A stretch of 64,000 nucleotides of DNA from COMBO-56-21 sp038852315. GTDB lineage: Archaea; Thermoplasmatota; Thermoplasmata; UBA10834. The stretch lies in NCBI GenBank assembly GCA_038852315.1, contig JAWCKF010000003.1, forward strand, positions 1 through 64,000. Direction: 5' to 3'. The position numbers were made by a program, and so were the translations under genes. Below are positions 33,150-42,512 of this stretch, piece by piece (within the stretch, counting starts at the first letter, position 1; each line of letters begins with the position of its first letter). Below the pieces are notes generated by a model. That model saw only the letters and a list, made by a program, of their open reading frames with translations. It made no database searches and was not told the DNA's origin.

Positions 33150-34316
33150 TCACTTGTTCGAGCAGAACGCCTGAAGCCACAGAGCCCAGCCCGTGTCTAT
33201 CGCGAACGGCACAGACTGATATCCCGGCTTGAGGCCCAGGTAGCTGCTCTTGTAAGTCGGGAAATAGATGGACAGGCCGGTCGAATCCCTGTTGTGCTTG
33301 CTGTTCAGGCTGAGCACGACTCCCTTCTCGACCGCCGCCATGACCTCTGCCGCGCTTTGTTTCACGGCTTTGTCCGTGATGGCCTTGTCGCTGTACACGT
33401 TGCTCGCGTATATCCACAGGTCGTGGTAGTACGGATAGTAGTAGCTCGGCGACCTGACGAGGTCGTTCTTGAACTGGCTCTTGTATGTCGACAGTGTCGC
33501 CAACTGCGCGGACGCCAGGTGGGTCACGGCACGTTTGAGGTCGTCCATGGCGGACATGTCGAAGGCGCTGATGGTCCAGTCGTTCGCCCAGGATATGGAT
33601 TCGTAGTATGCCGCGAAGTCAGTGACTATCATCTCCGCTAGTTGCCGTCCGGACATCGTCGGATCACTGACGAGGTCCCGCGCTATCATGTCGTACGGGA
33701 ACCCCTGACCGTATATCGTCTCCTCGCTGAAGACCACGTAGCTGGCGTATCCCCTCAACTGGTACGCGACCTCCGGCTGCGCCATCAGGCACTCATCGAA
33801 CGCGAACACATCGAAGACGAGACCTGCATTCTCAACCGCCGCACGGAGTTCGACCATGTCAATGTACTGCGGCTCGCCCGTCTCCTCCTCGGCTGTATCG
33901 TCCCAGTTCAGGCCCCTCCAGCCACCCCCGTGGTCCCACGACACGAAGCAGTACTTGTTGGCAGGTGCGGCTTCTCTCGCTTCCTTGATGAACTCGGTCA
34001 TCGTCGCAGGGTCGCCCATGTTCACCTCGCCCCACTCAGCCAGGACTTCTGATGACCCCTGCTTCACATACAGCATGTAAGCCGGCCCCGAATACGTGTC
34101 TATCAACACCACGAAGTTCACGCTGTCGCTCGATCCCACGCTCTCAAGCATCTGCAGGTTCAGCTCGCCATAAGGCTCGAGGTTGTTGTCAGCATCGATG
34201 TAGATCATGACCGTCCACATGTCCCCGGGCGGCACCGCGGCGCCCGAGTGAGTAGACAGCAACATCGCAGGCACTGAGACCAACAGAGCAGCAACTATAG
34301 TGACTGCCTTCCTCAT
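33150..34316 (-). CDS. Secreted clostripain-like cysteine protease (C11), copy 1
   Basis: A 388-residue C11-family protein. A signal peptide (KAVTIVAALLVSVPAMLL) is followed by the family opening WTVMIYIDADNNLEPYGELN. The catalytic pair is His in VSWDHGGGWRG (near residue 143) and Cys in FDVFAFDECLMAQPEVAYQL (near 187). YASYVVFSEETIYGQGFPYD follows, as in clostripains. ATG 34316 comes after GGGGGAGAGAG; upstream residues in the same frame do not look like protein. Clostripains of sediment Thermoplasmata are proposed to degrade protein detritus. It is followed 139 bases upstream by two zinc-ribbon membrane proteins on the same strand. Confidence 0.88.
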   Translation of the reverse strand: MRKAVTIVAALLVSVPAMLLSTHSGAAVPPGDMWTVMIYIDADNNLEPYGELNLQMLESVGSSDSVNFVVLIDTYSGPAYMLYVKQGSSEVLAEWGEVNMGDPATMTEFIKEAREAAPANKYCFVSWDHGGGWRGLNWDDTAEEETGEPQYIDMVELRAAVENAGLVFDVFAFDECLMAQPEVAYQLRGYASYVVFSEETIYGQGFPYDMIARDLVSDPTMSGRQLAEMIVTDFAAYYESISWANDWTISAFDMSAMDDLKRAVTHLASAQLATLSTYKSQFKNDLVRSPSYYYPYYHDLWIYASNVYSDKAITDKAVKQSAAEVMAAVEKGVVLSLNSKHNRDSTGLSIYFPTYKSSYLGLKPGYQSVPFAIDTGWALWLQAFCSNK

Positions 34317-34454
34317 TCCTCTCTCCCCCGCTTTCCCAGGGGACCTATTCAAGTACCCCGGGACAGCATGGCGTGAATCCATGGCCCAGGAATTAAAGCT
34401 TCGCCCATGTTCCGCTTCAATGAACCGATAGGTACATCGTTGCTGAGGCGTCAT

Positions 34455-35159
34455 TCACCTGTGGAATGGCGTTCCGCACCTTCCGCAGAACTTGGCGTCC
34501 CCAGGGTTGGGCTGGCCGCAGGTGCTGCAGATTGTCCCTTCCCAGTCGTCCGGGGGCGGCGGCAGCTCATCGATGGCAGTCGACACTGAGGTCGATGCCT
34601 GCTGAGGCATGGCAACAGGTGCAGCGGTTATCGCAGGAGTGGCCACCAGGTCCCTACCGAAGTCGGAAGGAGTTGTCCTTATCGACACAGCTTTCTTCAG
34701 AGGGATGTGGTTGACTGACAACGCCAAACTTGCAGCAGGGATGAAAGCCACTGTGGCCACTGTTCCTTCGGAGAGCGCTGCCATCGCATCACACTTCCCG
34801 ACGATCGTCACTGGCCCGATAGTCCATGGACCTCGCCGTTTCGACCTGACTGCGGAGCCGGAAACCTCAGACAAGATACCACTGGAAAGTGCCTTCCCTA
34901 TCGCCTCGGAGTTCTTCCTATACTTCAGCGCTGCATCCCCTGCCATCAGAGCGAACAGCAGGGGTACGCCCAACACTATTGGATCTGCGGCGAAGTTCAC
35001 GGCGACTGCGGTCGCGAGTCCGATGACGGACATGACGAGGGCGTTATACCTCATTGGTTTGACGAACCGGAGGGCTACCTTCTGTTCCTCGTCCGTGATC
35101 TGGCGCACGGCGACAGAGTATGGCGGTCCTTGAGAGTCTGGTGAAGGTACATAGTTCAT
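34455..35159 (-). CDS. Membrane protein with C-terminal zinc ribbon
   Basis: A 234-residue protein. Two helices (YNALVMSVIGLATAVAVNFA and IVLGVPLLFALMAGDAALKY, near 45-90) are followed by a beta-rich domain of about 100 residues, a proline-rich linker (DELPPPPDDW) and a zinc ribbon CSTCGQPNPGDAKFCGRCG. AAGGAG is nine bases before ATG 35159. It starts five bases after the next upstream gene, which also ends in a linker and zinc ribbon. No family is recognised. Confidence 0.65.
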   Translation of the reverse strand: MNYVPSPDSQGPPYSVAVRQITDEEQKVALRFVKPMRYNALVMSVIGLATAVAVNFAADPIVLGVPLLFALMAGDAALKYRKNSEAIGKALSSGILSEVSGSAVRSKRRGPWTIGPVTIVGKCDAMAALSEGTVATVAFIPAASLALSVNHIPLKKAVSIRTTPSDFGRDLVATPAITAAPVAMPQQASTSVSTAIDELPPPPDDWEGTICSTCGQPNPGDAKFCGRCGTPFHR

Positions 35160-35164
35160 CTTGA

Positions 35165-36070
35165 TCAGCTCCTTCCCCAGGGATACCCCTTGCACTTGGG
35201 ACAGTACCACGAGCCGGGGTCACCCTCGGCCGACTTGTAGTGCGCCACCAGGGCGACCTCTCCGTGGATGGGGCACCTCGGAGGCTCCTGACCCCTCCAG
35301 AAATGCTCCTTTGGAGGGAGTGGCCTACCCGCGGGCGGCGGCGGTGGAACCGTGAGCCCAACCCCGCCGACGGGCGTTCCACCCTCTGGGAGCGATACTG
35401 GCATCGAGTCGTCAGTGGTGCGGACATATGATGGCTCATACACCTTCGTGGGAGGCGGGACCCTGGTGATACTGGGGGTCACCGGGACCGGCCTCATCAC
35501 GGTCACAATGAGCACCACGAACACCACCACCAATCCCAAGGACACCATGGTGACTATGCCTCCTCCGGGGAGGCTGAAGAGGCCGAGGAATCCCTCTCTC
35601 TTCAGTTCGATGTCGTAGTGCACTGTAACTCCTGCGCTGTTGTAGGAACCCGAACCCGAGAGCGTGTTTCCGCTGAGGGTAAGCACGATCTGGCCGGACT
35701 GATACTCCCCGGAGTTCGGAATGATCATCTGATCGCCGGCAATCGTGACTTCTGCATAGAAGCTGGATGGCACCCCTATGTAGGCCGGCCATGGGTCGTA
35801 CCCAGTGTAGGAGGGGTTCCGGTCGCTCCGAACCAGGGTGGTAGTGCCCGAAACCTCTCCATATGTGCCATAATCCGTCACAGTCCACTCACAATCGTAG
35901 TATCGCGTGCTTATCAGGTCCCACTGCTTGAAACTCAGTGATGACGCCGGCACCCAGGTGCCGGAGAAGCCCGCACCCGATGCATGTCCTGCCACTAGGA
36001 CTAGAGCGTTCATTAAGAAGACAGAGGCGATCATCGCTGCGAATGTCGCTCTTACAAGGTTCTTCTTCAT
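35165..36070 (-). CDS. Membrane protein: ectodomain, one TM, Pro-rich linker, zinc ribbon
   Basis: A 301-residue protein. A signal peptide (ATFAAMIASVFLMNALVLVA) precedes a beta-rich ectodomain of about 130 residues (FSGTWVPASSLSFKQWDLIS start, GSGSYNSAGVTVHYDIEL end). A membrane helix follows (IVTMVSLGLVVVFVVLIVTV), then a long proline-rich linker and a cytosolic zinc ribbon (PRCPIHGEVALVAHY, SWYCPKCKGYPWG). The box gatatttaag at 36163-36172 reads as TATA on the minus strand, giving a leader of about 70 bases. ATG 36070 is preferred over GTG 36079. The inside-outside design fits a sensor or adaptor; this is inference. Confidence 0.65.
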   Translation of the reverse strand: MKKNLVRATFAAMIASVFLMNALVLVAGHASGAGFSGTWVPASSLSFKQWDLISTRYYDCEWTVTDYGTYGEVSGTTTLVRSDRNPSYTGYDPWPAYIGVPSSFYAEVTIAGDQMIIPNSGEYQSGQIVLTLSGNTLSGSGSYNSAGVTVHYDIELKREGFLGLFSLPGGGIVTMVSLGLVVVFVVLIVTVMRPVPVTPSITRVPPPTKVYEPSYVRTTDDSMPVSLPEGGTPVGGVGLTVPPPPPAGRPLPPKEHFWRGQEPPRCPIHGEVALVAHYKSAEGDPGSWYCPKCKGYPWGRS

Positions 36071-36251
36071 CTTGCCCACCGTCTTGGTGCATGCTGGGGT
36101 CGCCCTTTTTCACACCCTCGCATGCGCGGTTTCTGATGTGCAGCTGTGAGATTCGGGCCCTGGATATTTAAGTCCCGATGACGTCAAAACCAACATTGAT
36201 AATGAGCGGGAGTTGCGGAGAGTATGCTAGGTTCTCCTGACCCAGAGTTCC

Positions 36252-37319
36252 TCACTCCAGAATGTGGACGTTCCCGATGTTTACCGTTCTCAGGCCGGCC
36301 TGAAGCGCCGCCTTCTTTGCATCCCGAGCATCAGTCTTAGAGGTCGGGGGAAGGTCCGCCATCATGTAGTCCGGGTGGAACGCCAAGAGCGAATATGGTA
36401 TGTTCGGGTCCAGAGAGGCAATGAAGCTAGCGATGGAACGGACCTCCTCAGCATTCACATAGCCCGGCACCAGTAGTGTGCTGGCAACCAACAGCACCTT
36501 ATCCCCTCCTGCATGGGATTCTGCCAGCCGCGAGAAGTTGCTGAGGGTCTGGCGGTTGCTCGCGCCACACAGAGAGAAATGGAGGTCTTCGTTGAAGGCT
36601 TTGATGTCGAATTTGACAATCCCTCCAGTTGCTTCCGAAACGCTCGCGACCTTCTGCATCAAACCCCAGGACATCGAGCCGTTGGTCTCCCAACATATCC
36701 GAAGCGATGGCGCCTTCTGTGACAACCAATAATCGCACGCCCGCAGAGCGAACTGTGCTTGAGGAGTGGGGTCGCCCCCGAAGAAGCACACGCAGAAGGT
36801 GTCGTCATCAACGGACTGCACAAGCCTTTCGAGGCCCCTCCTCGGCGCGTGGGACGCGAGAGCGCTCTTGTGAGTCCAGTTCTGACAGAAGAGGCAGTCA
36901 AAGCTGCATCCATAGAAGAACACGGCAAGGTTCTTGGCCCTCGGCGAGCCGCAGCTCCCAGCTGCTCCACACACCCACTCCGCCACGCAGTTGGTTGGCA
37001 AAGGGTCGTAGTACCAATCCACGAGGGCTTCGTGGCCAGCTAGAGGGACAACCCTCCCAGCGCTGCAAATCCTGACACCGCACATGCCATGGGCGCCCTC
37101 ACCTAGGGAGCACTCGTTCACACATTGGCCACACCTCGCCCCGGAGGCTCCTGGCAGGGACAGGCCAAACCTGCGGAGGGATATGGTGTGCGCTGCCTCC
37201 GCAGCATTCCTTGACTCGGGCTTCCTCGCACAGCGCGGGCAGAGGCCGAGGAAGGAACTCATGATCGAAGGCGTCTCTCCGCAGATTGCACAACTCTTGC
37301 CCATCGCAGTATTCACCAT
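36252..37319 (-). CDS. AmmeMemoRadiSam/PflA-like radical SAM protein
   Basis: A 355-residue protein of the COG1180 group. The N-terminal 100 residues are cysteine-rich (KSCAICGETP, LCPRCARKP, ARCGQCVNECSLGEGAHGMC) and likely hold zinc or clusters. The radical SAM motif is FFYGCSFDCLFCQNWTHK near residue 135, followed by CFFGGDPTPQ (GGDP SAM motif) and ICWETNGSM. Archaeal relatives often sit beside AMMECR1 and MEMO genes; neither is seen here. ATG 37319 is used, although ATG 37304 (MGKSCAICG) fits a TATA-like ggattatcc near 37336 better. Confidence 0.85.
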   Translation of the reverse strand: MVNTAMGKSCAICGETPSIMSSFLGLCPRCARKPESRNAAEAAHTISLRRFGLSLPGASGARCGQCVNECSLGEGAHGMCGVRICSAGRVVPLAGHEALVDWYYDPLPTNCVAEWVCGAAGSCGSPRAKNLAVFFYGCSFDCLFCQNWTHKSALASHAPRRGLERLVQSVDDDTFCVCFFGGDPTPQAQFALRACDYWLSQKAPSLRICWETNGSMSWGLMQKVASVSEATGGIVKFDIKAFNEDLHFSLCGASNRQTLSNFSRLAESHAGGDKVLLVASTLLVPGYVNAEEVRSIASFIASLDPNIPYSLLAFHPDYMMADLPPTSKTDARDAKKAALQAGLRTVNIGNVHILE

Positions 37320-37360
37320 CCACCATCCCCGGGATAATCCTCTCGGTCCGCAGATAGAAT

Positions 37361-37368
37361 CAAATAAG
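37361..37368 (+). promoter_or_regulatory. TATA-like box of the DUF72 gene
   Basis: The box caaataag is centred 27 bases before GTG 37391, which predicts a leaderless message and supports that start codon. Confidence 0.45.
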
Positions 37369-37390
37369 CCCTGGCGGGAATGGTATCGAT

Positions 37391-38125
37391 GTGAAAAAGA
37401 CCTACAGGCTCGGGTGCAGCGGCTGGAGCTACAGCGACTGGATTGGCAGGTTCTATTCTGAGGAGTGCACCCAGAAGACCATGCTTGAAGAGTATTCCAA
37501 GCACTTCGACACAGTCGAGATCAACATGTCATTCTATCGGCTGCCGTTCGAGAGCCTTGTCCGGAGCTGGGGAACGAGGACTCCTGATGGCTTTCTGTTC
37601 TCCCCGAAGATGAGCAGGAGCATCACACACGTCAAGAAGCTCAGAGGATGCGAGGATCTCGTATCACAGTTCGTTTCCAGGATGAGGTTGCTAGGGGACA
37701 AGCTGGGCCCGGTTCTGATACAACTGCATCCGAAAATCAAGCCCGACCCTAGCGTCCTCGAGAGCTTTCTCAGTATCCTCCCGGCCTGCCTGCGATATGC
37801 CGTCGAGTTCAGGGACAGGGGATGGCTGACCAGCGGGACCAGACGGGTGCTCGAAAAGTACGGGATTGCGACGTGCCTCGTCGACTCTCCGAAGCTCTTC
37901 ATAGCGGACGAGGTGACCGCGTCATTCGCGTACGTCCGATGGCACGGAAGGAAGGCTTGGTACCATTACGAGTATTCGAGGGCCGAGATTGAAGAGTGGG
38001 CCAGAAGGCTAGCACAATTGCCGGTCGACGCTGTTTTCGGATACTGGAACAACGACGTCGAGGCGAACGCGCCTAAGAACTGCCTGGAGATGAAGCGCGT
38101 TCTGCAGACGATGTCGTGTCGATAA
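37391..38125 (+). CDS. DUF72 (YecE-like) protein
   Basis: A 244-residue TIM-barrel protein of the DUF72 family. Family signatures are LGCSGWSYSDWIGRFY at the start, EYSKHFDTVEINMSFYRLP, LGPVLIQLHPKIK, AVEFRDRGWL and YVRWHGRKAWYHYEYS near the end. The reaction is unknown; conserved acidic residues suggest a nuclease or hydrolase-like fold. GTG start, likely leaderless. Divergent to the radical SAM gene. Confidence 0.88.
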   Translation: MKKTYRLGCSGWSYSDWIGRFYSEECTQKTMLEEYSKHFDTVEINMSFYRLPFESLVRSWGTRTPDGFLFSPKMSRSITHVKKLRGCEDLVSQFVSRMRLLGDKLGPVLIQLHPKIKPDPSVLESFLSILPACLRYAVEFRDRGWLTSGTRRVLEKYGIATCLVDSPKLFIADEVTASFAYVRWHGRKAWYHYEYSRAEIEEWARRLAQLPVDAVFGYWNNDVEANAPKNCLEMKRVLQTMSCR

Positions 38126-38362
38126 GTGCCTCGCTCTGAATACTGGCATCTTAAGTTGAACGAAGTGTGTCGCAGGCAGCACCTGTCTCGAAATCAGTGG
38201 CCGCATTCCTTCGTGACGAAGATGGTGCGATTGCGACAAGGACCACTTTGACAAGCGAATGCTAGGGGAGTCGGACATCTCCCAAGACGGTCATAGACTG
38301 GAATCGCGACCGAAAAACATCCTTAAGTCAAAACAGGCATCGATATGTCACGGAGGTGGAAC

Positions 38363-38542
38363 ATGCCGGTAGTGATAGTACATATGTGGGCAGGAAGAGA
38401 TGAAAGCGCCAAACGGAGGATCGCGGAAGGCATCACCAGGGTGTTTGAGAACGAAATGGTGCCCCGTGACGCCGTCAGCGTGATAATGCTCGATGTCCCC
38501 AAGAGCAACTGGGCGGAAGGTGGGAAACTCTGCTCAGATTGA
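38363..38542 (+). CDS. 4-oxalocrotonate tautomerase family protein
   Basis: A 59-residue tautomerase subunit. The catalytic N-terminal proline follows the initiator directly (MPVVIVHMWAGRDESAKRR), which fixes the start at ATG 38363. GGAGGTGG lies about six bases upstream. Another in-frame ATG at 38345 would bury the proline. The family forms hexamers and isomerises enol/keto acids; the physiological substrate here is unknown. Confidence 0.85.
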   Translation: MPVVIVHMWAGRDESAKRRIAEGITRVFENEMVPRDAVSVIMLDVPKSNWAEGGKLCSD

Positions 38543-38967
38543 TGCACTGACAGACTTCGGACTCAACAGGCAGAGAACTTTCATGGAAAAGGCTGGTCAT
38601 CGTTTGCCAGAGCCTTTGCAATCAGAAGGAATGGACGCTGTCCGGGAAGCGGAGGAATGCGGTCGCTACAGCTCCGACCCCAGCATTCGCCATCGCAACC
38701 GCACTCCCCGTGCAACCGATTGAGACGCCCGGAAGAAAGCAAAAGGACTAGCGTGCCCCGCTGTCCCCCTAGCACGACGAAAGAGGTGCATATGACTGAT
38801 GTGTGCAACATCGTTCGCGCATTCGAGAAGGTTGGAGCTTTCCGTTCATCGACAGCCGTTCGAGCAGGGAATCTGGATTACTTACTGATGCGGAGCTCAG
38901 TCCGCACAAATGCATATCTAGGGAAGCGAAGATTCTGCCCGTGTCCAGGAGGCAGGGGCGGGGACAG
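38543..38967 (+). other. Intergenic stretch, possibly a small or broken gene
   Basis: A short frame from ATG 38791 (MTDVCNIVRAFEKVGAF and on) with GAGGTG seven bases upstream runs to 39019 and overlaps the next gene. Its first 40 residues look like a helical domain, but the end is arginine- and cysteine-rich and does not look like protein, so it may be frameshifted. A TATA-like gcatatctag near 38910 may serve the MttB-family gene. Confidence 0.25.
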
Positions 38968-40413
38968 ATGCCGAGTTTCGAGAAGAGGTTCAAAATCCGG
39001 GAGCCGGCGAGCATACTAACAACTGAGAAGAAGAGGATGATACATCAAAGCGCCCTTGCGGTGCTCGAACGCACGGGTGTCAGAGTCCACAGCGCCCAAG
39101 CGAGGAAAGAGCTGGAAAGGAGTGGGGCGTTAGTCGACCACCGCTCTATGGTGGTTAGGTTCCCCGAGGGAGTTGTGGAGTCGCTCCTCAGAACAGTGCC
39201 CTCGAGGATCACGCTCGCGGGCAGGACGGAAGAGTACGACCTCCCCGTGGACGGGACTCATCACTACTACACATGCGATGGCTGTGGCGTGTTGGTGTGG
39301 AAGCACGAGACAAAGACCAGGCGCAACTCAGTGCTCGCTGATGTGACCAAGAGCGCCATCTTGGCGGATTGGCTCCCATATCTGAGCATATACGAGCCGA
39401 TGGTCGTGGCGCACGATGTACCTGCGAAGATGCATGTGATAGCCGGCATGCGAGAGGCAATGAAGAACACAGTGAAGCACATCGAATCCGAATCAACGAC
39501 GAACCCCGATGAGGCCAAAGTGCAGGTCAGGATGGCCTCAGAGGTGGTCGGAGGAATTGACGAACTGATGGAAAGGCATTACATCTCTGCGATGGTTTGC
39601 ACGGTATCTCCGCTCATTCTCGACGGAGCGGCAACGGACGCAGGACTTGTGTGGGCCGAAAACCACGTTCCAGTCCATATCACTGCCATGGGACAAATGG
39701 GGATGACCGGCCCCGCGACCATCGCGGGCAACCTTGTCCTCTGCCATGCTGAGACCCTCGCTCTAGCATGCGCGCTGCAGGCACACGAGCCGGGTGCACC
39801 CGTGCTTTACGGCTCAGTGCTTTCGAGCATGGAGCCGCGTTCAGGTGCTGTGTCTTTCGGTTCGCCCGAAACGGCGGTCCTAGCTGCCGCAACGGCTGAG
39901 ATGGCGAGGTTCATGAAGTGGCCAGGATCGTGCGGCGGCATAGGGCCGGGTGCACCGGTCCCCGGCATGCAGGCAGCCATCGAAAACGCCTATATCTCCC
40001 ATTTCCTCGGCATGGTCGGGTCGGAGATAATGAATGGAATAGGTCTGGTGGACAACTCGACCGTACTCTCTTACGAGGAGATGCTGATTGACAACGACAT
40101 CGTCGGACTTACGCTAGCATCATGCAGGGATGTGGAGGTCACCCCTGAAACTCTTGCAGTCGATCTCATCGAAAAGGTGGGCATAGGAGGCAACTTCCTA
40201 GCGGAGATGCACACGCTCAAGCACGTGAGAGAATTCCACACGCCACTCCTGTGGACCAAGGAGAGCTACGAATCTTGGGTCAAGAAAGGGTGCAAGGACC
40301 TCCTAGATGTGGCTCACGAGAAGGCCACGCAGATCCTCAACGAACACAAACCCGAGAAGCTGGATCCTGAGATTGCGCGGCGCATGGATGACATCATGAA
40401 GGGCGTGAAGTAA
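38968..40413 (+). CDS. MttB-family methyltransferase without pyrrolysine (copy 2)
   Basis: A 481-residue member of the trimethylamine methyltransferase superfamily, clearly diverged from the copy at 30-31 kb. Shared landmarks are LAVLERTGVRVHSAQARKEL near the start, ITAMGQMGMTGPATIAGNL in the middle and VGIGGNFLAEMHTLKHVREF near the end. No amber codon interrupts it. ATG 38968 gives the family N-terminus; the frame is open upstream to 38803, but those residues are not family-like. It is followed 44 bases later by an exported PHP protein. No corrinoid or methyl-acceptor partner gene is adjacent. Confidence 0.85.
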   Translation: MPSFEKRFKIREPASILTTEKKRMIHQSALAVLERTGVRVHSAQARKELERSGALVDHRSMVVRFPEGVVESLLRTVPSRITLAGRTEEYDLPVDGTHHYYTCDGCGVLVWKHETKTRRNSVLADVTKSAILADWLPYLSIYEPMVVAHDVPAKMHVIAGMREAMKNTVKHIESESTTNPDEAKVQVRMASEVVGGIDELMERHYISAMVCTVSPLILDGAATDAGLVWAENHVPVHITAMGQMGMTGPATIAGNLVLCHAETLALACALQAHEPGAPVLYGSVLSSMEPRSGAVSFGSPETAVLAAATAEMARFMKWPGSCGGIGPGAPVPGMQAAIENAYISHFLGMVGSEIMNGIGLVDNSTVLSYEEMLIDNDIVGLTLASCRDVEVTPETLAVDLIEKVGIGGNFLAEMHTLKHVREFHTPLLWTKESYESWVKKGCKDLLDVAHEKATQILNEHKPEKLDPEIARRMDDIMKGVK

Positions 40414-40457
40414 GACGTCGGTGATTGATATCCTCGGATAGTCCTCTGCGCTCCAAA

Positions 40458-41624
40458 ATGAAGATTAGGACCGATGCCGATTCACCTTTCAGAAGAAGGG
40501 GGGGTTTCAGCCTGTTCCGTAAGGCGCTTCTGTTAGTCGTGTCCGTGTCGATGACCGTCGTTCTATCATGTCCGCTTGCGAGCTCGTGCGTTGTTTCCGC
40601 GGGGAAGCCACAAGCTGGCGAAACGTATAACCTGTATTTCGGAGACCTGCATACCCACACGGGGTACTCCGATGCTTACGAGGACAGCACTCCGTGGGAC
40701 GCATTTCAGGCAGCGATAGACGCTGGGGCGGATTTCATGGCAGTGACCGACCACATAGCCATCTGGCATGGGTACGACGCGTGGACGATGAACGCTGCAG
40801 AGTGGGCTGACCTTCTGGCCGCTGCGGACTATTTCACTTCGAAGAAGTTCGTCGCGATGGCTGGATACGAGGCGTGGCTTCTCGGCGGGTGTGGGGAAAT
40901 CAACGTCTACAATGTGCGCGACCTTCCACCGAAGGAGCCGTTGGGATACAGGTTCGACCGGTTGCCTTCGTTCTATGACTGGCTTGCCTCCCAGCCAGGA
41001 GCAGTGGGCCAATTCATCCACCCGACCTACGTCAGCCGGGATTTCATGAACTATGCGTTTTACTCAGAACCGAGAGACGCGGGCATGAACATCATCGAAG
41101 TCTACAACGACGAGTACTACGAGGACAGTTATGTGATGGCCCTCGATGCTGGATGGCACGTCATGCCATCGGCCAATTCGGACACGCATTACTCAGACTG
41201 GATCAGCGGTCACGAGATGAGGACGGTGTTGCTAGCGCCGAGACTTACACCAGAGGATCTGTACGCTGCCATGAGCTCGTGCCGCGGGTATGCGACGCTC
41301 GACAAGAATCTCAGGATACAGTTCACTCTGAATGGCGCCGTGATGGGCTCTACACTCGCATCACAGACTTCGATTTTCACTGCAAGGATAACCATCGCTG
41401 ACCCCGACCGTACGGCGTCCGATTCGATAACCGCAGTCGAGATCGTCTCCGACGGAGGTGCAGTCGCAGCGCACGTACCGACATCTGGCACCGCGGTGGA
41501 TCTCACCATCACACTCACTTCGACTACGGCCCGTTACTACTTCGTGCGCGTGATTACGGCATCCGACCACACAGGTTCGCCAGGCGTGACGGCTTGGACG
41601 GCGCCGGTTTGGACTGGGAGGTAG
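40458..41624 (+). CDS. Exported PHP-domain phosphoesterase (CehA-like)
   Basis: A 388-residue protein. A basic N-terminus and membrane helix (ALLLVVSVSMTVVLSCPLAS) direct it to the membrane or outside. The PHP domain has FGDLHTHTGYSDAYEDS (first metal motif), MAVTDHIAIWHG, MAGYEAWL and ANSDTHYSDW, the usual metal-ligand set. A C-terminal beta domain (TARITIADPDRTASDSITAV) follows. CehA/McbA-type relatives hydrolyse phosphoesters or carbamates. ATG 40458 is preferred to a TTG at 40425. A lipoprotein-type cysteine (ASSC) follows the helix. Confidence 0.8.
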   Translation: MKIRTDADSPFRRRGGFSLFRKALLLVVSVSMTVVLSCPLASSCVVSAGKPQAGETYNLYFGDLHTHTGYSDAYEDSTPWDAFQAAIDAGADFMAVTDHIAIWHGYDAWTMNAAEWADLLAAADYFTSKKFVAMAGYEAWLLGGCGEINVYNVRDLPPKEPLGYRFDRLPSFYDWLASQPGAVGQFIHPTYVSRDFMNYAFYSEPRDAGMNIIEVYNDEYYEDSYVMALDAGWHVMPSANSDTHYSDWISGHEMRTVLLAPRLTPEDLYAAMSSCRGYATLDKNLRIQFTLNGAVMGSTLASQTSIFTARITIADPDRTASDSITAVEIVSDGGAVAAHVPTSGTAVDLTITLTSTTARYYFVRVITASDHTGSPGVTAWTAPVWTGR

Positions 41625-41633
41625 GGCCCGATA

Positions 41634-42512
41634 TCACACGACCGAAGTGAGCAGGATACCCAGCACGACCGCGAGGATAAGGGCCCATTCGATCCGCGAC
41701 ATGTGCTCCTTCAGCACCAGCCGAGCACCAGCGATGGTGATGATCGGATACGCCGACACGACTGGATAGACTATGGACGCTGCACCCTTCGAGACCGCGC
41801 CCGTCTCCGCGAAGTACGCGAGCTGCCATAGCTCGACGACCATTATCGCAAAAACCACAGGGACTGTCCACTTTGGGAAGAATGCATCTTTGGAGGCTTG
41901 CTTGTGTCGCAAGTACGCGAAGGCAATGGGAGGAAGGATGAACGGGTACACGCCCAGATACGCGACGAGTGGGATGTTTGAGAGAGCGAGCTTGATGAAC
42001 ACGCCGCCGACGCCCCAGATGACCAGCACAACGACACTCAGGACTAGCGCTGCACTCGAGAAGCCCGACCCTTTGTACGAGTCTCCGTGCATGAAGGAGA
42101 GAGCAACCATGCTTGCGATTATGAGCGCAATACCAAGGCCGTTGATGGGCGTCACCGATTCGCCGAGCAGGAGCACCGCAAGCATCGCCGTTATCGCCGG
42201 AAATGCGGCCGTGATACTGCCGACCATGGAGACGGCGCCCTTCTCCAGGGCCTCCAAGTAGATGTAGTATCCTCCCCTCGCAGTTGCTGCACCTATGATG
42301 GCATAGAGGATGTACTCGAACCTGAGGACAGACCTGTCGACGACGGTGAGCGTCGCAATCAGGAAGACGAGATAGATTGGCACCGACACGACGAAGTTGA
42401 TGGCCACCATCGAGACAGCGCTCAGGGACCTCACTGTGACCTTCGCAAGAACCTGGGTCGAACCATATATCATGACAGCCGTGAGGGCCAGAAGCATCGA
42501 CTGATCTAGCAT
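41634..42512 (-). CDS. EamA/DMT-family transporter
   Basis: A 292-residue membrane protein with ten predicted helices in two EamA repeats. Repeat 1 ends in SMVGSITAAFPAITAMLAVL-LLGESVTPINGLG and repeat 2 in ASIVYPVVSAYPIITIAGAR-LVLKEHMSRIEW, the typical helix 3-4 region of each half. It exports or exchanges metabolites such as amino acids; the substrate is unknown. Convergent with the PHP gene, nine bases apart. Confidence 0.85.
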   Translation of the reverse strand: MLDQSMLLALTAVMIYGSTQVLAKVTVRSLSAVSMVAINFVVSVPIYLVFLIATLTVVDRSVLRFEYILYAIIGAATARGGYYIYLEALEKGAVSMVGSITAAFPAITAMLAVLLLGESVTPINGLGIALIIASMVALSFMHGDSYKGSGFSSAALVLSVVVLVIWGVGGVFIKLALSNIPLVAYLGVYPFILPPIAFAYLRHKQASKDAFFPKWTVPVVFAIMVVELWQLAYFAETGAVSKGAASIVYPVVSAYPIITIAGARLVLKEHMSRIEWALILAVVLGILLTSVV

